In this document: one piece after another, positions 40,935 to 49,790 of the stretch
Numbering within the stretch: the stretch's first letter is position 1
Layout of the letters: every line of letters begins with the position of its first letter
Origin: Actinomycetes bacterium
GTDB taxonomy: Bacteria > Actinomycetota > Acidimicrobiia > Acidimicrobiales > SZUA-35
Assembly (NCBI GenBank): GCA_024280015.1
Contig: JAJRQY010000026.1
Location: forward strand, 1 to 64,000
Reading direction: 5' to 3'
DNA length: 64,000 nucleotides
Position numbers and translations under genes: made by a program
Notes under the pieces: generated by a model
What the model saw: only the letters and a program-made list of their open reading frames with translations
The model's database searches: none
What the model was told of the DNA's origin: nothing

Positions 40935-42943
40935 ACCCAGCCTTGGGCTACGGGTTCTCGGTGCTCGGACTGTCCGCCTCGGTCCTTGGAGCGGTGGCCG
41001 GGGCCTACGCCCTGATTACTGGCCGACTCCACATCATGAAGCCGGTCCGGCAATGGGCTTGGCTAGTTTTTGTATCGGGCATTGGCACCTTCGTGATCAT
41101 GGAAATTGCGCTCTTTCAGCGTGACTACACCATTGCCTACGTGCAGAAAGTTGGAAGCTCGACCACTCCGGCCCTGTTCAATTTCGCCGCGCTCTGGTCA
41201 GCGCTCGAAGGCTCAATCATCTTGTGGGCTCTGCTGTTGTCGGGCTATGTGGCCGCCGTCCTGGTGAAGTTCCGTGATCGGGCCACTGATCCACTCATGG
41301 GCTGGGCGCTGGTCATCATGTTGGCCATCAGCGGCTTCTTTTTTGCTCTCATGGTCGGGCCAGCCAACCCATTTTTGCGGGCAGTCGTTCCGCTGGGTTT
41401 CGATGGCCCCGGGCCGAACCCGTTGCTCCAGAACCACATCCTGGTGGCCTTTCACCCTCCGATGCTCTACCTGGGGTACGTCGGATTCTCTGTTCCATTC
41501 GCTTTTGCCACCGCTGCCCTTATCACTGGCCGTGTTGGAGAGGGCTGGCTTATTGAGACTCGGCGTTGGACGGTCGCCGCTTGGGGATTCCTGACTATCG
41601 GCATCGTGCTTGGGGCCTGGTGGAGCTATGAAGTGCTTGGCTGGGGCGGCTACTGGGCTTGGGACCCGGTTGAAAACGCCTCGCTCTTGCCTTGGCTTAC
41701 GGGAACGGCCTATCTGCATTCGGTCATGGTGCAAGAACGCCGTGGCATGTTGCGAGTCTGGAACCTGTCCCTATTGTGCGCCACATTCTCCCTCACCATC
41801 CTTGGAACATTCTTGACCCGCTCGGGAGTCATTGATTCGGTCCACGCCTTCTCCGAAGGGTCGATCGGACCGTGGCTGCTGGTGTTCTTCGCCGTCGTCG
41901 CCGGCGGCAGCATCGGTCTGATTGCCTGGCGTGGTGACGAACTTCGCTCGCCGGGAGCCATTGACTCGCCCTTGTCCAGAGAAGCCGCGTTCCTGGCCAA
42001 CAATGTGGTGTTCGGTGCGCTGGCCTTCGTCATCCTTCTCGGCACCGTGTTTCCCCTTTTGGCCGAGGCATGGAACGATTCCCGGTTGACCATTGGTCGT
42101 CCCTACTTCGATTCGTTGGGCCGCCCGATCGCCTTCGTCATGTTATTCCTGATGGCGTCCGCACCAGTCCTGCCGTGGCGCAGAGCCAGTACCGAGCTGC
42201 TCGCCACTCGTTTGTTGTGGCCAGCAGCCGCCGGTGTTTCGTCAATGGCGCTGGCGATAGCGATTGGTGCCCGCGGGCTTTACCCGGTTCTGACCTTTGG
42301 CCTTGGCGGGTTTGCTGCCGGTGCCGCTCTTCGTCAGGTGATCCTGGCCACTCGTCGCCAAGGTTGGAGAGGATTCGTCGGCCGAACCAATGGTGGAATG
42401 ATCGTGCACATCGGGGTCGTCTTGATTGCCGTTGGCGTTGCCAGTAGCGAGGCGTACAAGACTGACCGCAGTGCCACCCTTTTGCCGGGCCAGTCGGTCG
42501 TTGTTGCCGATCACGAGTTCACCTACCTTGAGCTCAAGGCCGATGAGAATGATCGCAGGCAACGTATCTACGCCGAGGTCCAGATTGATGGGGAGGACAT
42601 CTATGCCCCCGCCCAAACCCGCTATCTACGTTCTGGCATGGTGGTCCCAACCCCATCAGTTCGACCCGGATTTAGCGAAGATTTGTTCCTGGTTCTGGAT
42701 AAGACACCGGATGATCCACAGGGGCCGGTCCGACTACGGATCATTGTTCGCCCGATGATCAGCTGGCTCTGGACCGGCGGAGCCTTGATGGGGATCGGCT
42801 CGATCTTGGCCATCTTCCCCGGCAAGCGTCGTCGAGGAACCGAGGCTGTTTCCGCCGTTCTGGCCAAGGCGCAGCAGAACAGTGAAGCTTCTGGAGTATC
42901 ACCTGCAGACGTGCCATCGGTGACAGGTGCCAGCCATGGCTGA
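40931..42943 (+). CDS. ccmF: Haem lyase subunit CcmF
   Basis: A 670-residue multi-pass membrane protein that attaches haem to apocytochrome c. It holds the tryptophan-rich WWD domain GWGGYWAWDPVENASLLPWL near residue 235, the haem-ligand histidines in NHILVAFHPPMLYLGY and in TAYLHSVMV, and a C-terminal periplasmic domain (about residues 520-620) followed by a last helix. Start GTG 40931 overlaps the ccmE stop (GTGA). It ends 8 bases past the start of the thioredoxin gene. Confidence 0.95.
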   Translation: MNPALGYGFSVLGLSASVLGAVAGAYALITGRLHIMKPVRQWAWLVFVSGIGTFVIMEIALFQRDYTIAYVQKVGSSTTPALFNFAALWSALEGSIILWALLLSGYVAAVLVKFRDRATDPLMGWALVIMLAISGFFFALMVGPANPFLRAVVPLGFDGPGPNPLLQNHILVAFHPPMLYLGYVGFSVPFAFATAALITGRVGEGWLIETRRWTVAAWGFLTIGIVLGAWWSYEVLGWGGYWAWDPVENASLLPWLTGTAYLHSVMVQERRGMLRVWNLSLLCATFSLTILGTFLTRSGVIDSVHAFSEGSIGPWLLVFFAVVAGGSIGLIAWRGDELRSPGAIDSPLSREAAFLANNVVFGALAFVILLGTVFPLLAEAWNDSRLTIGRPYFDSLGRPIAFVMLFLMASAPVLPWRRASTELLATRLLWPAAAGVSSMALAIAIGARGLYPVLTFGLGGFAAGAALRQVILATRRQGWRGFVGRTNGGMIVHIGVVLIAVGVASSEAYKTDRSATLLPGQSVVVADHEFTYLELKADENDRRQRIYAEVQIDGEDIYAPAQTRYLRSGMVVPTPSVRPGFSEDLFLVLDKTPDDPQGPVRLRIIVRPMISWLWTGGALMGIGSILAIFPGKRRRGTEAVSAVLAKAQQNSEASGVSPADVPSVTGASHG

Positions 42944-43490
42944 GTCGCATGAGACAGTGCCGCATGAGACAGTGCCGCGCAGCAATGCCACCCGGATGCT
43001 GGCGCTTGGCGTCGGAGTAGTCCTGATTGCCCTGATTGGGTTGCTCGCCTTTGGTGGGAATAGCGAAGCCGACTCCTCCAGCCGCCTCTTGGGCAAACGA
43101 GTTCCCGTTGTTGCCGGTGAAGCGATGCTTGGTGGCGACTTCGACATTGACCATTCCCGGGGGCGTTGGGTTGTCATCAACTTCTTCGCCACCTGGTGTC
43201 CCCAGTGTGTTGCCGAGCACCCGGACCTGATTGAGCTGGATGAATGGGGCAAGGCCAACAACAGCCTCGATGTCGTTGCTGTTGTTTTTGATGACTCCTC
43301 CACCAATATCGAAGCCTTCTTCGAACAGCATGGTGGGGACTGGCCAGTGATGAACGACTCCCAGCTCTCCATTGACTTCCAGATTCGTGCCGTTCCAGAA
43401 ACCTTCCTAGTCGATCCCGATGGTGTTGTCGTTGTTCACTACACCGGGGGTATCACCGCTGAGCAGATCAAGTCGGTGATCCAAGAGTGA
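42936..43490 (+). CDS. ccmG: Thioredoxin-like cytochrome c biogenesis protein (CcmG/ResA type)
   Basis: A 184-residue membrane-anchored thioredoxin that keeps the apocytochrome CxxCH cysteines reduced. The N-terminal 15 residues include a 15-base tandem duplication (HETVP twice). An anchor helix (MLALGVGVVLIALIGLLAF) leads to the fold with active site FFATWCPQCVAEHP near residue 86 and cis-Pro at AVPETFLVDPDG. Reducing power would come from a CcdA/DsbD-type partner not seen here. ATG 42936 overlaps ccmF by 8 bases; its stop overlaps ccmH. Confidence 0.92.
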   Translation: MAESHETVPHETVPRSNATRMLALGVGVVLIALIGLLAFGGNSEADSSSRLLGKRVPVVAGEAMLGGDFDIDHSRGRWVVINFFATWCPQCVAEHPDLIELDEWGKANNSLDVVAVVFDDSSTNIEAFFEQHGGDWPVMNDSQLSIDFQIRAVPETFLVDPDGVVVVHYTGGITAEQIKSVIQE

Positions 43491-43966
43491 AGGCATCACG
43501 AAGCCAACGTTCTGCCTCGTGGCTAATGCTGGGCCTGATGACGGTTTTCCTGCTCGGAGTCGCCACCTTTGGCTCCTCCGGTCCACGGGAAGGCGATGAG
43601 CGAATCCAGTATCTGAACACCATCTACGCCTGTCCCCAATGCGACGGCCAGAGTGTTGCGGAGTCCAACGCCGCGGTTGCATCACAAATCCGTGACTTCA
43701 TTCGACTCAAGGTCAATAGTGGAGCGACCGACCAGCAGATCCGAGACGAGCTTATTCGGGCCTATGACAGCAGTGTCTTGCTGACCCCTCCAGCGGAGGG
43801 GGTTTCGCTTCTGATCTGGATCTTGCCGGTGGTAGTTGCCGTTGGCGGCTCGGCCTTTGTTGTGTCGATCTTGCGGCGCCGCCAGGATGGTTTGCGAGAG
43901 GCAACCGATACCGACGAAGAGTTGGTAGCCAAAGCTCAAGCATCTGTCAGCTCGGGTGGCCAGTGA
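43487..43966 (+). CDS. ccmH: Cytochrome c maturation protein CcmH
   Basis: A 159-residue CcmH/CcmL/NrfF-type thiol protein. Signal-anchor (WLMLGLMTVFLLGVATF), then the active site YACPQCDGQSVAES (consensus LRCPxCxxQSI), a three-helix domain (RDFIRLKVNSGATDQQIRDELI) and a C-terminal membrane helix (LLIWILPVVVAVGGSAFVVSIL). It handles the CxxCH thiols for haem ligation with CcmF. Start GTG 43487 overlaps ccmG, and its stop overlaps the next start, both by 4 bases. Confidence 0.92.
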   Translation: MKASRSQRSASWLMLGLMTVFLLGVATFGSSGPREGDERIQYLNTIYACPQCDGQSVAESNAAVASQIRDFIRLKVNSGATDQQIRDELIRAYDSSVLLTPPAEGVSLLIWILPVVVAVGGSAFVVSILRRRQDGLREATDTDEELVAKAQASVSSGGQ

Positions 43967-44748
43967 GCAGCACAGCCGAGGCAATGAGCGAAGAGCGCGA
44001 CTTTCTGCTCGCATCTCTCAACGACTTGGAGCTTGAGTACGCCGCTGGTGATCTGGATGTTGATGACTATCAGCAGCTGAAGAATGACTACACCGTTCGG
44101 GCCGCAGATCTCATCCGAGAAATTGAAGGTATTGGGAAAGCTACTTCGAAGAACTCGGGGTCGAAGGCTTCCGTTGGGCCCAGTGCGGCTGGGTCAAAGG
44201 ACACAGCCATGGGTGGCAACTCGTTTGGTCGTCTGGTTGGCACCGCGGTTGGCTTGTTGATCTTCGCTGTTGGGGCTGGTTGGCTCTTGGCTCAAGCTGT
44301 TGGTGAGCGCGGGGCATCGGACGGCTTGACTGGCGCATTGCCAGAGTCGCCCCGAGAGAAGGTCCTGACTTGTCAGCAGCTCATGTCCACGGGTGAGCTG
44401 CGGGATTCGTTGGTTTGTTTTGATGAGGTTTTGGCTGAGGACCCGCAGAACGTTGAGGCCCTGACCTACAAGGGCTGGTTCCTCATCTTGGCTTCGGGCT
44501 CGGCCCAACAGGCCGGTGACGAAGAGGCTTTTGCCGAGTTCGTTGCTCTGGGAGAACGTTCATTGGCTGATGCGGTTGCCGTTGATCCCAGCTTCCCGGA
44601 TGCCCGCGCCTTTCGAGCTGTTGTCTTCTCACGCCTGGGTCGAGAAGAAGAAGCCTGCATGGAGCTATCGACTCTGGATGACTTGAACCCAGCGCCAATG
44701 ATCACCCAGTTGGTTGGACCCTTGGCTAACAGGCTTGCCTGCGAGTGA
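43963..44748 (+). CDS. CcmI-like/TPR protein, end of the ccm operon
   Basis: A 261-residue protein that probably presents apocytochrome to the haem lyase. The N-terminal EERDFLLASLNDLELEYAAGDLDVDDYQQLKNDY is the coiled region of CycH/CcmI. One membrane helix (LVGTAVGLLIFAVGAGWLLA) follows, then a TPR-like domain (TCQQLMSTGELRDSLVCFDEVLAEDPQNVEALTYKG...) in two or three repeats. Unlike E. coli CcmI there is only one membrane helix. Start GTG 43963 overlaps ccmH. Operon end; no clear terminator. Confidence 0.82.
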   Translation: MSSTAEAMSEERDFLLASLNDLELEYAAGDLDVDDYQQLKNDYTVRAADLIREIEGIGKATSKNSGSKASVGPSAAGSKDTAMGGNSFGRLVGTAVGLLIFAVGAGWLLAQAVGERGASDGLTGALPESPREKVLTCQQLMSTGELRDSLVCFDEVLAEDPQNVEALTYKGWFLILASGSAQQAGDEEAFAEFVALGERSLADAVAVDPSFPDARAFRAVVFSRLGREEEACMELSTLDDLNPAPMITQLVGPLANRLACE

Positions 44749-44772
44749 TTGGTCTGGCTTGCGAGAGTGACG

Positions 44773-45240
44773 CTACGTAAGCGAGTCAGCCTTCTTGGAA
44801 ACATAGCGGGCCTTGGTGATGGTGTCGGCCTCATAGTGCACGATCCAGATCGATCCCTTCTCACAACCCCGGCCCTTGATTGGGACACCTTCATCGGCCA
44901 GGTGCTCGATGACGCCAGGAATGATGTCGCCGTGAGAGCACAAGATGGTCCGAGCGTCGCGGTTCTTGTTCATCAACTTGATGACATCGCTGATGAGTGA
45001 ACCTTCCCACAGCACATCCTTCTCCACGATTTCCAGGCTGCGGGACTCGGCCAGCGGTCCGACGGTTTGCACACAACGAGTGGCTGGACTGGACAGAATC
45101 TTCTTGATCTTGACCGACGAAAAGAGCTCCGCCAGGGTCGCGGCCCGTTCCTGGCCCTTGTCGGAAAGCGGGCGATAGATGTCCCGCTGACTTGCTGATC
45201 GACTACCAGCGTGAGCATGACGAATCAGGTACAGGTCCAT
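44773..45240 (-). CDS. sixA: SixA-like phosphohistidine phosphatase
   Basis: A 155-residue histidine-phosphatase superfamily enzyme. The catalytic RHG-type motif is LYLIRHAHAGSRS at residues 3-15, the second arginine is in SSPATRCVQT near residue 55, and the second His in CSHGDIIPG near residue 105. SixA removes phosphate from phosphohistidine on signalling or PTS proteins; the exact substrate here is unknown. ATG 45240. It converges with the ccm operon. Confidence 0.85.
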   Translation of the reverse strand: MDLYLIRHAHAGSRSASQRDIYRPLSDKGQERAATLAELFSSVKIKKILSSPATRCVQTVGPLAESRSLEIVEKDVLWEGSLISDVIKLMNKNRDARTILCSHGDIIPGVIEHLADEGVPIKGRGCEKGSIWIVHYEADTITKARYVSKKADSLT

Positions 45241-45345
45241 GGGATTGCTCAGACTAATGGAACACAGCTGCTACTCGTACTGTCGTTCGTCATTTCTGTG
45301 GGCCTGACGAGCAGTAGCAGAGGTGAGTACCCCATCGGACTCGAC

Positions 45346-46197
45346 TCAGATGGCGGTCCATCCACCGTCGACGAACAGGATATGTCCGGTGATGTAGGCA
45401 GCTGCATCTGAGGCGAGGAGGAGCATGGCTCCGTCCAGTTCTTCCAACTGGCCGGGGCGCCCCATCGGGGTATTGGTATTGATGTAGTTCATGCCGCCAT
45501 CGCTGTCGAACATGCCGCCGTTCATCTCCGTCTCGAACCATCCAGGAGCAATGGCATTGACCCGAATGCCCTTGCGGGCCCATTGTGAGGCCAGCTCTCG
45601 AGTCAGGTTGTGCAAGCCACCCTTGGCCGCGGCGTAGCCCGGTGTTTTGAGCCGCCCACCGCCGTTGTGGCCCAAGACCGAGCCAATGTTGACAATGGAA
45701 CCGGGACGCCGATTCTCGATCATCCAGCGGGCCGCATGGCGGGCAACCTCGTAAGGGGCGACAAGGTCAATATTGAGTTCGTGCCGGAAGCCGTCAATGG
45801 TGTCGTCGATTGCTGGCACGACGCGCGAGATTCCCGCATTGTTGACGACAACATCGACCTGGCCGTATTCGGTAATTGCTGCGGCGATCAGGTCCTCGGG
45901 CGCCTGATCAGCGGCAATGTCGCAGGGGACGGCAAGCCCTCGGCCAAGTTCGTTGACCAGCTCGTCCAATCGTTCGGCTCGGCGGGCGGCAACCACCACG
46001 GTTGCGCCGGCCTGGGTCAGGATCTGAGCAAAGCGACGGCCAAGCCCCGAGCTCGCTCCGGTCAGGACGACGACCTTGTTGTCCATGCGGAAGCCACTCA
46101 TGACCTGGCTGAATGCTGTCGCTCCCTCAGTGCTGGGCGAGTCAGCTGGCTCTGTAGCTGGCTCGGCTTGGTTTGGGGGAGGTGTCGTATCGGTCAT
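45346..46197 (-). CDS. SDR family oxidoreductase
   Basis: A 283-residue classical SDR with an unusual Pro/Thr/Glu-rich N-terminal extension of about 35 residues before the domain. The cofactor loop is LTGASSGLGRRFA near residue 47, NNAG follows in VVVNNAGISRVVP, and the catalytic Tyr/Lys are in GYAAAKGGLHNL near residue 193. The FVDGGW end is typical of 3-oxoacyl or glucose dehydrogenase-like members. Substrate not predicted. ATG 46197 is 9 bases from the divergent pentapeptide gene. Confidence 0.85.
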   Translation of the reverse strand: MTDTTPPPNQAEPATEPADSPSTEGATAFSQVMSGFRMDNKVVVLTGASSGLGRRFAQILTQAGATVVVAARRAERLDELVNELGRGLAVPCDIAADQAPEDLIAAAITEYGQVDVVVNNAGISRVVPAIDDTIDGFRHELNIDLVAPYEVARHAARWMIENRRPGSIVNIGSVLGHNGGGRLKTPGYAAAKGGLHNLTRELASQWARKGIRVNAIAPGWFETEMNGGMFDSDGGMNYINTNTPMGRPGQLEELDGAMLLLASDAAAYITGHILFVDGGWTAI

Positions 46198-46206
46198 ACT
46201 GAGAGT

Positions 46207-46899
46207 GTGCCCTGGCTTGATCCACCTGACCCATTCGCGAAACCACCTCGGTTGACGTCACCAAAGAAACTGTTGGTCCGCTCGCTGGCCGCCGCCACAT
46301 TCGAGGATCTGGAATCGGGAGATACCTGGCTGGACATTGCCGGGGTCGAGCTGAAGGATTGTGTCCTTGATCTGACCTCCTACGAAACGATTGAGGTGAC
46401 TGAGAGTCGCTTGGTGGGGGTGAGGATGATCACTGCTCCCAACACTCTGGTGACGGTTCGAGACTCGGTGCTGGAGGGGTGTGACCTGAGTCGGATGCGC
46501 TCTGAATCGGTTCTTCGTTCGATCATCCAACGATGCAAGCTGGCCGGCGCCGAACTGGTTGGCGCGGTAGTCGATGTTGAGTTTGTTGACTGTTCGATTC
46601 GTATGGCCAACCTGGCTGGGATCCAGCTACAGCGAGTGAGTTTTGATGATTGTGAATTGGCTGACGTCGATCTCTTTAACGCCAACCTGGCTGATGTTGC
46701 CTTTGACGGCTGTCGGATCAGCGAACTCAACCTGGATCGAGCGACCTGTGAACGGGTCGACTTTCGCCTAGCCAGCCAGCTGGACTTCAAGGTGGCGCAG
46801 GATCTGAGTGGCTGCCTGCTCACGGTGTCCCAGACCCATGAACTGGCGACCTGGCTGGCTCACCAACTCGGTGCCAGCATCGAAACCGGGCCTGCCTAG
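46207..46899 (+). CDS. Pentapeptide-repeat protein
   Basis: A 230-residue protein whose centre (about residues 45-190) is a run of A(D/N)LxF-like five-residue repeats (CDLSR, CKLAGAEL, ANLAG, ADVDLF, ANLADVAF, LNLDRA), folding as a right-handed quadrilateral helix. Some such proteins mimic DNA and protect gyrase, but nothing proves that here. Start GTG 46207, only 9 bases from the divergent SDR start, so both promoters must overlap the neighbouring coding sequence or the mRNAs are leaderless. Confidence 0.85.
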   Translation: MPWLDPPDPFAKPPRLTSPKKLLVRSLAAATFEDLESGDTWLDIAGVELKDCVLDLTSYETIEVTESRLVGVRMITAPNTLVTVRDSVLEGCDLSRMRSESVLRSIIQRCKLAGAELVGAVVDVEFVDCSIRMANLAGIQLQRVSFDDCELADVDLFNANLADVAFDGCRISELNLDRATCERVDFRLASQLDFKVAQDLSGCLLTVSQTHELATWLAHQLGASIETGPA

Positions 46900-46908
46900 A
46901 ACGGTGGT

Positions 46909-47271
46909 CTAGCGGGCGGCGATGAGTTCGATGCGATTGCCGAATGGGTCATCAGTGAACCACTGGGAGATGCCGTGGATGACCGATCCTGGTCGGACCT
47001 CGTACCCCGCTTCGGCCAGCTTGGCCTTGAGCTGGTCAAGGTCATCAATGAGGAGCGCGGGGTGAGCCTTCTTGGCCGGTCGGAAGTCTTCTTCAGCTCC
47101 GAGATGGAGATGAACCTCGCCTTCCTCAAACCAGCAACCACCCTTGGCGTTGATTGGGGGTGGCTTGGGGACCTGGGTGAGGCCGAGCACTCCGACGTAG
47201 AACTCGGTCGCCTTCTTTTCGCCGCCAACCGGCATCGAGATCTGCATATGGTCAAGTCCAACAACGGCCAT
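46909..47271 (-). CDS. VOC superfamily protein (glyoxalase-like)
   Basis: A 120-residue vicinal-oxygen-chelate protein. It has the beta-alpha-beta-beta-beta pattern twice (VGLDHMQISMPVGGEKKATEFY and HPALLIDDLDQLKAKLAEAGY), with potential metal ligands H8, H55 (in VHLHLG) and E115. Members include glyoxalase I, dioxygenases and fosfomycin-resistance enzymes; function here is open. It is divergent from the adenosine deaminase gene. Confidence 0.8.
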   Translation of the reverse strand: MAVVGLDHMQISMPVGGEKKATEFYVGVLGLTQVPKPPPINAKGGCWFEEGEVHLHLGAEEDFRPAKKAHPALLIDDLDQLKAKLAEAGYEVRPGSVIHGISQWFTDDPFGNRIELIAAR

Positions 47272-47326
47272 ACAGCCACTATGCCAGTCCGCGCCAAGGA
47301 TTGGCCAACCCCGTATCGTTTGCTCG

Positions 47327-48358
47327 ATGGTTATCGAAGAAGAGCACTCGTGGTTGCAGGAATTGCCCAAGGTGGAGTTGCACGTCCACCTCGAAGGGTC
47401 CATGTCGGTTGACACGGTCCGAGCGTTGTCTGATCGGCATGGTGCTGACCCGACGAAGGTCTGGCCCAACGGTTGGCCCGAAGCCTTCTCCTTTGATGGG
47501 TTCCCCGACTTCGCCCAACAGTTCTTCTTTGGTTTATCCCTGCTTCGGTCCGGGCAGGATCTGGTCACCATTATTGAGGATCTGGCGGTGACGGTGGCCT
47601 CGCAGAATGTTCGCTATGCCGAGGTGACAACGACGGCCTACACCCATTTTCTGGACCGGGGCGAACGTTCGGGGATGAGTCAGGAGGAGTACCGAGATGG
47701 GCTGAATGAGGGTCGCCGCCGTGCTGCTGAGCATGGGGTCGAACTTGGATGGGTCATTGACATTCCCCGCGACTTGGAGATACCTGATCAGACGGTGACT
47801 ATCGACTATCTGGAAGGTCCGAATACACCGGATGGATTAGTGGCCATTGGACTCGGTGGATATGAGGTTGGCTTTCCCGCTGCTCCCTATGCCGAGCATT
47901 TCGCTCGGGCTCAGGCGATTGGGTTGCATTCGGTTCCTCATGCCGGGGAGACCGAGGGGGCCGAGTCGGTTCGGTCCGCCATTGTCGATCTTGGTGCGGA
48001 ACGCATTGGTCACGGGGTCCGCTGCCTGGAAGATCCCGAGCTGGTGAAGATGATTGTGGATAGCGGAGTGATGTTGGAGGTGTGTCCGACCAGCAATCTG
48101 CTGCTTGGCGTGGTTGAGGAGATGGAGGCTCACGCGCTTCCCGCGCTTCAGGAGGCCGGAGTCCGGACCTGTCTCAACACCGATGACCCAGGCTGGTTTG
48201 CCACTGATCTGGTGACCGAGCTGGGCATCGCTAGCGATGTGCTTGGCATTGACCGTACCGGGCATCTGGCCATGCAACAAGGCGCCGTGGCTGCCAGCTT
48301 CGCTTCTCAAGAACTCAAGACCAGCCTGCTAGCAGAGTTGGCCACCCACCCGATCTAG
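47327..48358 (+). CDS. add: Adenosine deaminase family protein
   Basis: A 343-residue metal-dependent deaminase. Zinc ligands and catalytic residues: HVHLEGS near residue 19, SVPHAGET near residue 205, GHGVRC near residue 230, and NTDDPG near residue 285. The motif CPTSNLLLG favours adenosine/adenine over AMP substrates; aminodeoxyfutalosine deaminase is the main alternative and cannot be ruled out. It would use the adenosine released by SAH hydrolase. A long hairpin follows the stop. Confidence 0.9.
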   Translation: MVIEEEHSWLQELPKVELHVHLEGSMSVDTVRALSDRHGADPTKVWPNGWPEAFSFDGFPDFAQQFFFGLSLLRSGQDLVTIIEDLAVTVASQNVRYAEVTTTAYTHFLDRGERSGMSQEEYRDGLNEGRRRAAEHGVELGWVIDIPRDLEIPDQTVTIDYLEGPNTPDGLVAIGLGGYEVGFPAAPYAEHFARAQAIGLHSVPHAGETEGAESVRSAIVDLGAERIGHGVRCLEDPELVKMIVDSGVMLEVCPTSNLLLGVVEEMEAHALPALQEAGVRTCLNTDDPGWFATDLVTELGIASDVLGIDRTGHLAMQQGAVAASFASQELKTSLLAELATHPI

Positions 48359-48397
48359 TCCGACACGAACACTCAGAACTCGGGCCGGATGAAGATA

Positions 48398-48435
48398 GTG
48401 CAGTTGGCGACCCACTAATGGGTCGTCAACTGCAC
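48398..48435 (+). terminator. Long hairpin downstream of add
   Basis: Arms of 17 bases (48398-48414 and 48419-48435) pair with a single G-U wobble around the 4-base loop CTAA. A short T-run (TCTTT) follows. It sits 40 bases after the adenosine deaminase stop and is the strongest hairpin in this part of the window. Confidence 0.75.
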
Positions 48436-48512
48436 ACTCTTTGGGCCGTCGTCCGGGACCTTCAAGCGGGCAGTCAGAGGCGAACAGTCAACAGCATTCC
48501 TAGGCTTGATGA

Positions 48513-49148
48513 ATGGGGACGAAGTCACAAGGCCAGATCGAGGCTGAGTTGATCAGCTACTACGACTCACAAGCGGAGAACCGGGCCAAGCTCAAGACGG
48601 AGGGCCCTCGGCTCGTGGCCATCGAGCGCGCCGCCCGGGATGTCCTGCCCCGGCCAACAGCGTCGATTCTGGATCTTGGCCCTGGAGCGGGCCGAGATAC
48701 CAGTGTGTTGCTGTCTCTGGGTCACGAGGTCATTGCCCTCGATTTGTCGATGGAGAATGCACGCCACTGTGCCAACCTGGGGGCGTCAGCGCTTACCGGC
48801 TCAGCCGTGTCACTGCCCTTCAGCGACGATTCGTTCGATGCAGGTTGGTCGCTGAGCGTGCTCATGCACATCGCCAATGAAGCCATCGAGCAAGCACTGC
48901 AAGAGCTGGCCCGAGTACTTCGCCCGGGAGGTGTAGCCATCATCGGCAGTTGGGGAGGTCCTGACCACACCGAACAGTTGCGGAGCAACACCGTGGACAT
49001 CGAACGGAACTTTAGCCGCCGGTCTGATCGTGTCTGGCAGGACCTGCTGACCAAGAATCTTGGTGAGATAACGTTCTATGAGACCTGGCCTCATCCCGAA
49101 GATGACGGGGATTGGTTCTATCAATGGGCGGAAGTTCGGGTCAACTGA
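48513..49148 (+). CDS. Class I SAM-dependent methyltransferase
   Basis: A 211-residue methyltransferase with SAM motif I SILDLGPGAGRDTSVLLSLGH near residue 49, the acidic residue ending strand 2 in VIALDLSMEN, motif II FSDDSFDAGWSLSVLMHI, and motif III ELARVLRPGGVAIIG. Small-molecule type; substrate unknown. The gene ends 15 bases before the convergent TetR gene. Confidence 0.85.
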   Translation: MGTKSQGQIEAELISYYDSQAENRAKLKTEGPRLVAIERAARDVLPRPTASILDLGPGAGRDTSVLLSLGHEVIALDLSMENARHCANLGASALTGSAVSLPFSDDSFDAGWSLSVLMHIANEAIEQALQELARVLRPGGVAIIGSWGGPDHTEQLRSNTVDIERNFSRRSDRVWQDLLTKNLGEITFYETWPHPEDDGDWFYQWAEVRVN

Positions 49149-49163
49149 TGCCAACCTCCTTGC

Positions 49164-49760
49164 TCAGAGGGCGGGCTTGAAGCCAGCTTCCAATTGGGTG
49201 AAGCAATCTTGCACCAGATCCGGGAGTGACTGATTCGTTGTCGGCAGCCAATGTCGAACCGAAGAGCGCATTGCCCCCAAGGCCGAAGCAGCCATGAGCC
49301 GGGGGAGAATATCTCCGGACCCTAACTTCATTCGTTCTTCCAGCGCTTCGGCTACTGCATCCTCCCAACCGGCTTGAAGTTGTAGATTCCGGGCGAAGAC
49401 TGAACCGGTTGTCATCATGATCTGGAAGCGGCGGCGAAGCTGTTGGTGCTGGACTTCATAGTCGTTGGCAACCTCGGCGAAGGCAACACCGAGTGCTGTC
49501 CATGCTGGCGAGTCGACTGGTTGTTCCTTTAGGGACTCAGTCACCCTGCTGAGTCGGGCGGCGTAGTCGCCAAGAACGACGTCTTCCTTGGTGGGGAAGT
49601 AGTGGAAGAAGGTTCGAGATGAGATGTCGGCCGCGGTGGCGATGTCGTCGATCGTTGTTGCGTCGAAGCCGTCTTTCTCGAAGAGGTCCATAGCCGCGGT
49701 TTCGATTCGGTCTGCCGTCTGCTTCTTCTTGCGTTCTCGAAGTCCTGGTTCCTGCGTCAT
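49164..49760 (-). CDS. TetR family repressor of the MMPL exporter
   Basis: A 198-residue regulator with a clear N-terminal HTH (ATTIDDIATAADISSRTFFHYFPTKEDVVLG, about residues 33-63). The C-terminal domain has the AcrR-type C-terminal pattern. It is divergent from the MMPL gene, and the space between them carries two inverted repeats that overlap the exporter promoter, so it very likely represses the exporter and itself. ATG 49760. Inducing ligand unknown. Confidence 0.92.
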   Translation of the reverse strand: MTQEPGLRERKKKQTADRIETAAMDLFEKDGFDATTIDDIATAADISSRTFFHYFPTKEDVVLGDYAARLSRVTESLKEQPVDSPAWTALGVAFAEVANDYEVQHQQLRRRFQIMMTTGSVFARNLQLQAGWEDAVAEALEERMKLGSGDILPRLMAASALGAMRSSVRHWLPTTNQSLPDLVQDCFTQLEAGFKPAL

Positions 49761-49790
49761 GAGATCATTCTAAGCCAAAAAACGCTATCA

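Noticed and set aside
45610-46206. N-terminal extension of the pentapeptide protein
   Set aside because: It runs antisense through the SDR gene and has no pentapeptide or other homology; GTG 46207 gives the proper start.
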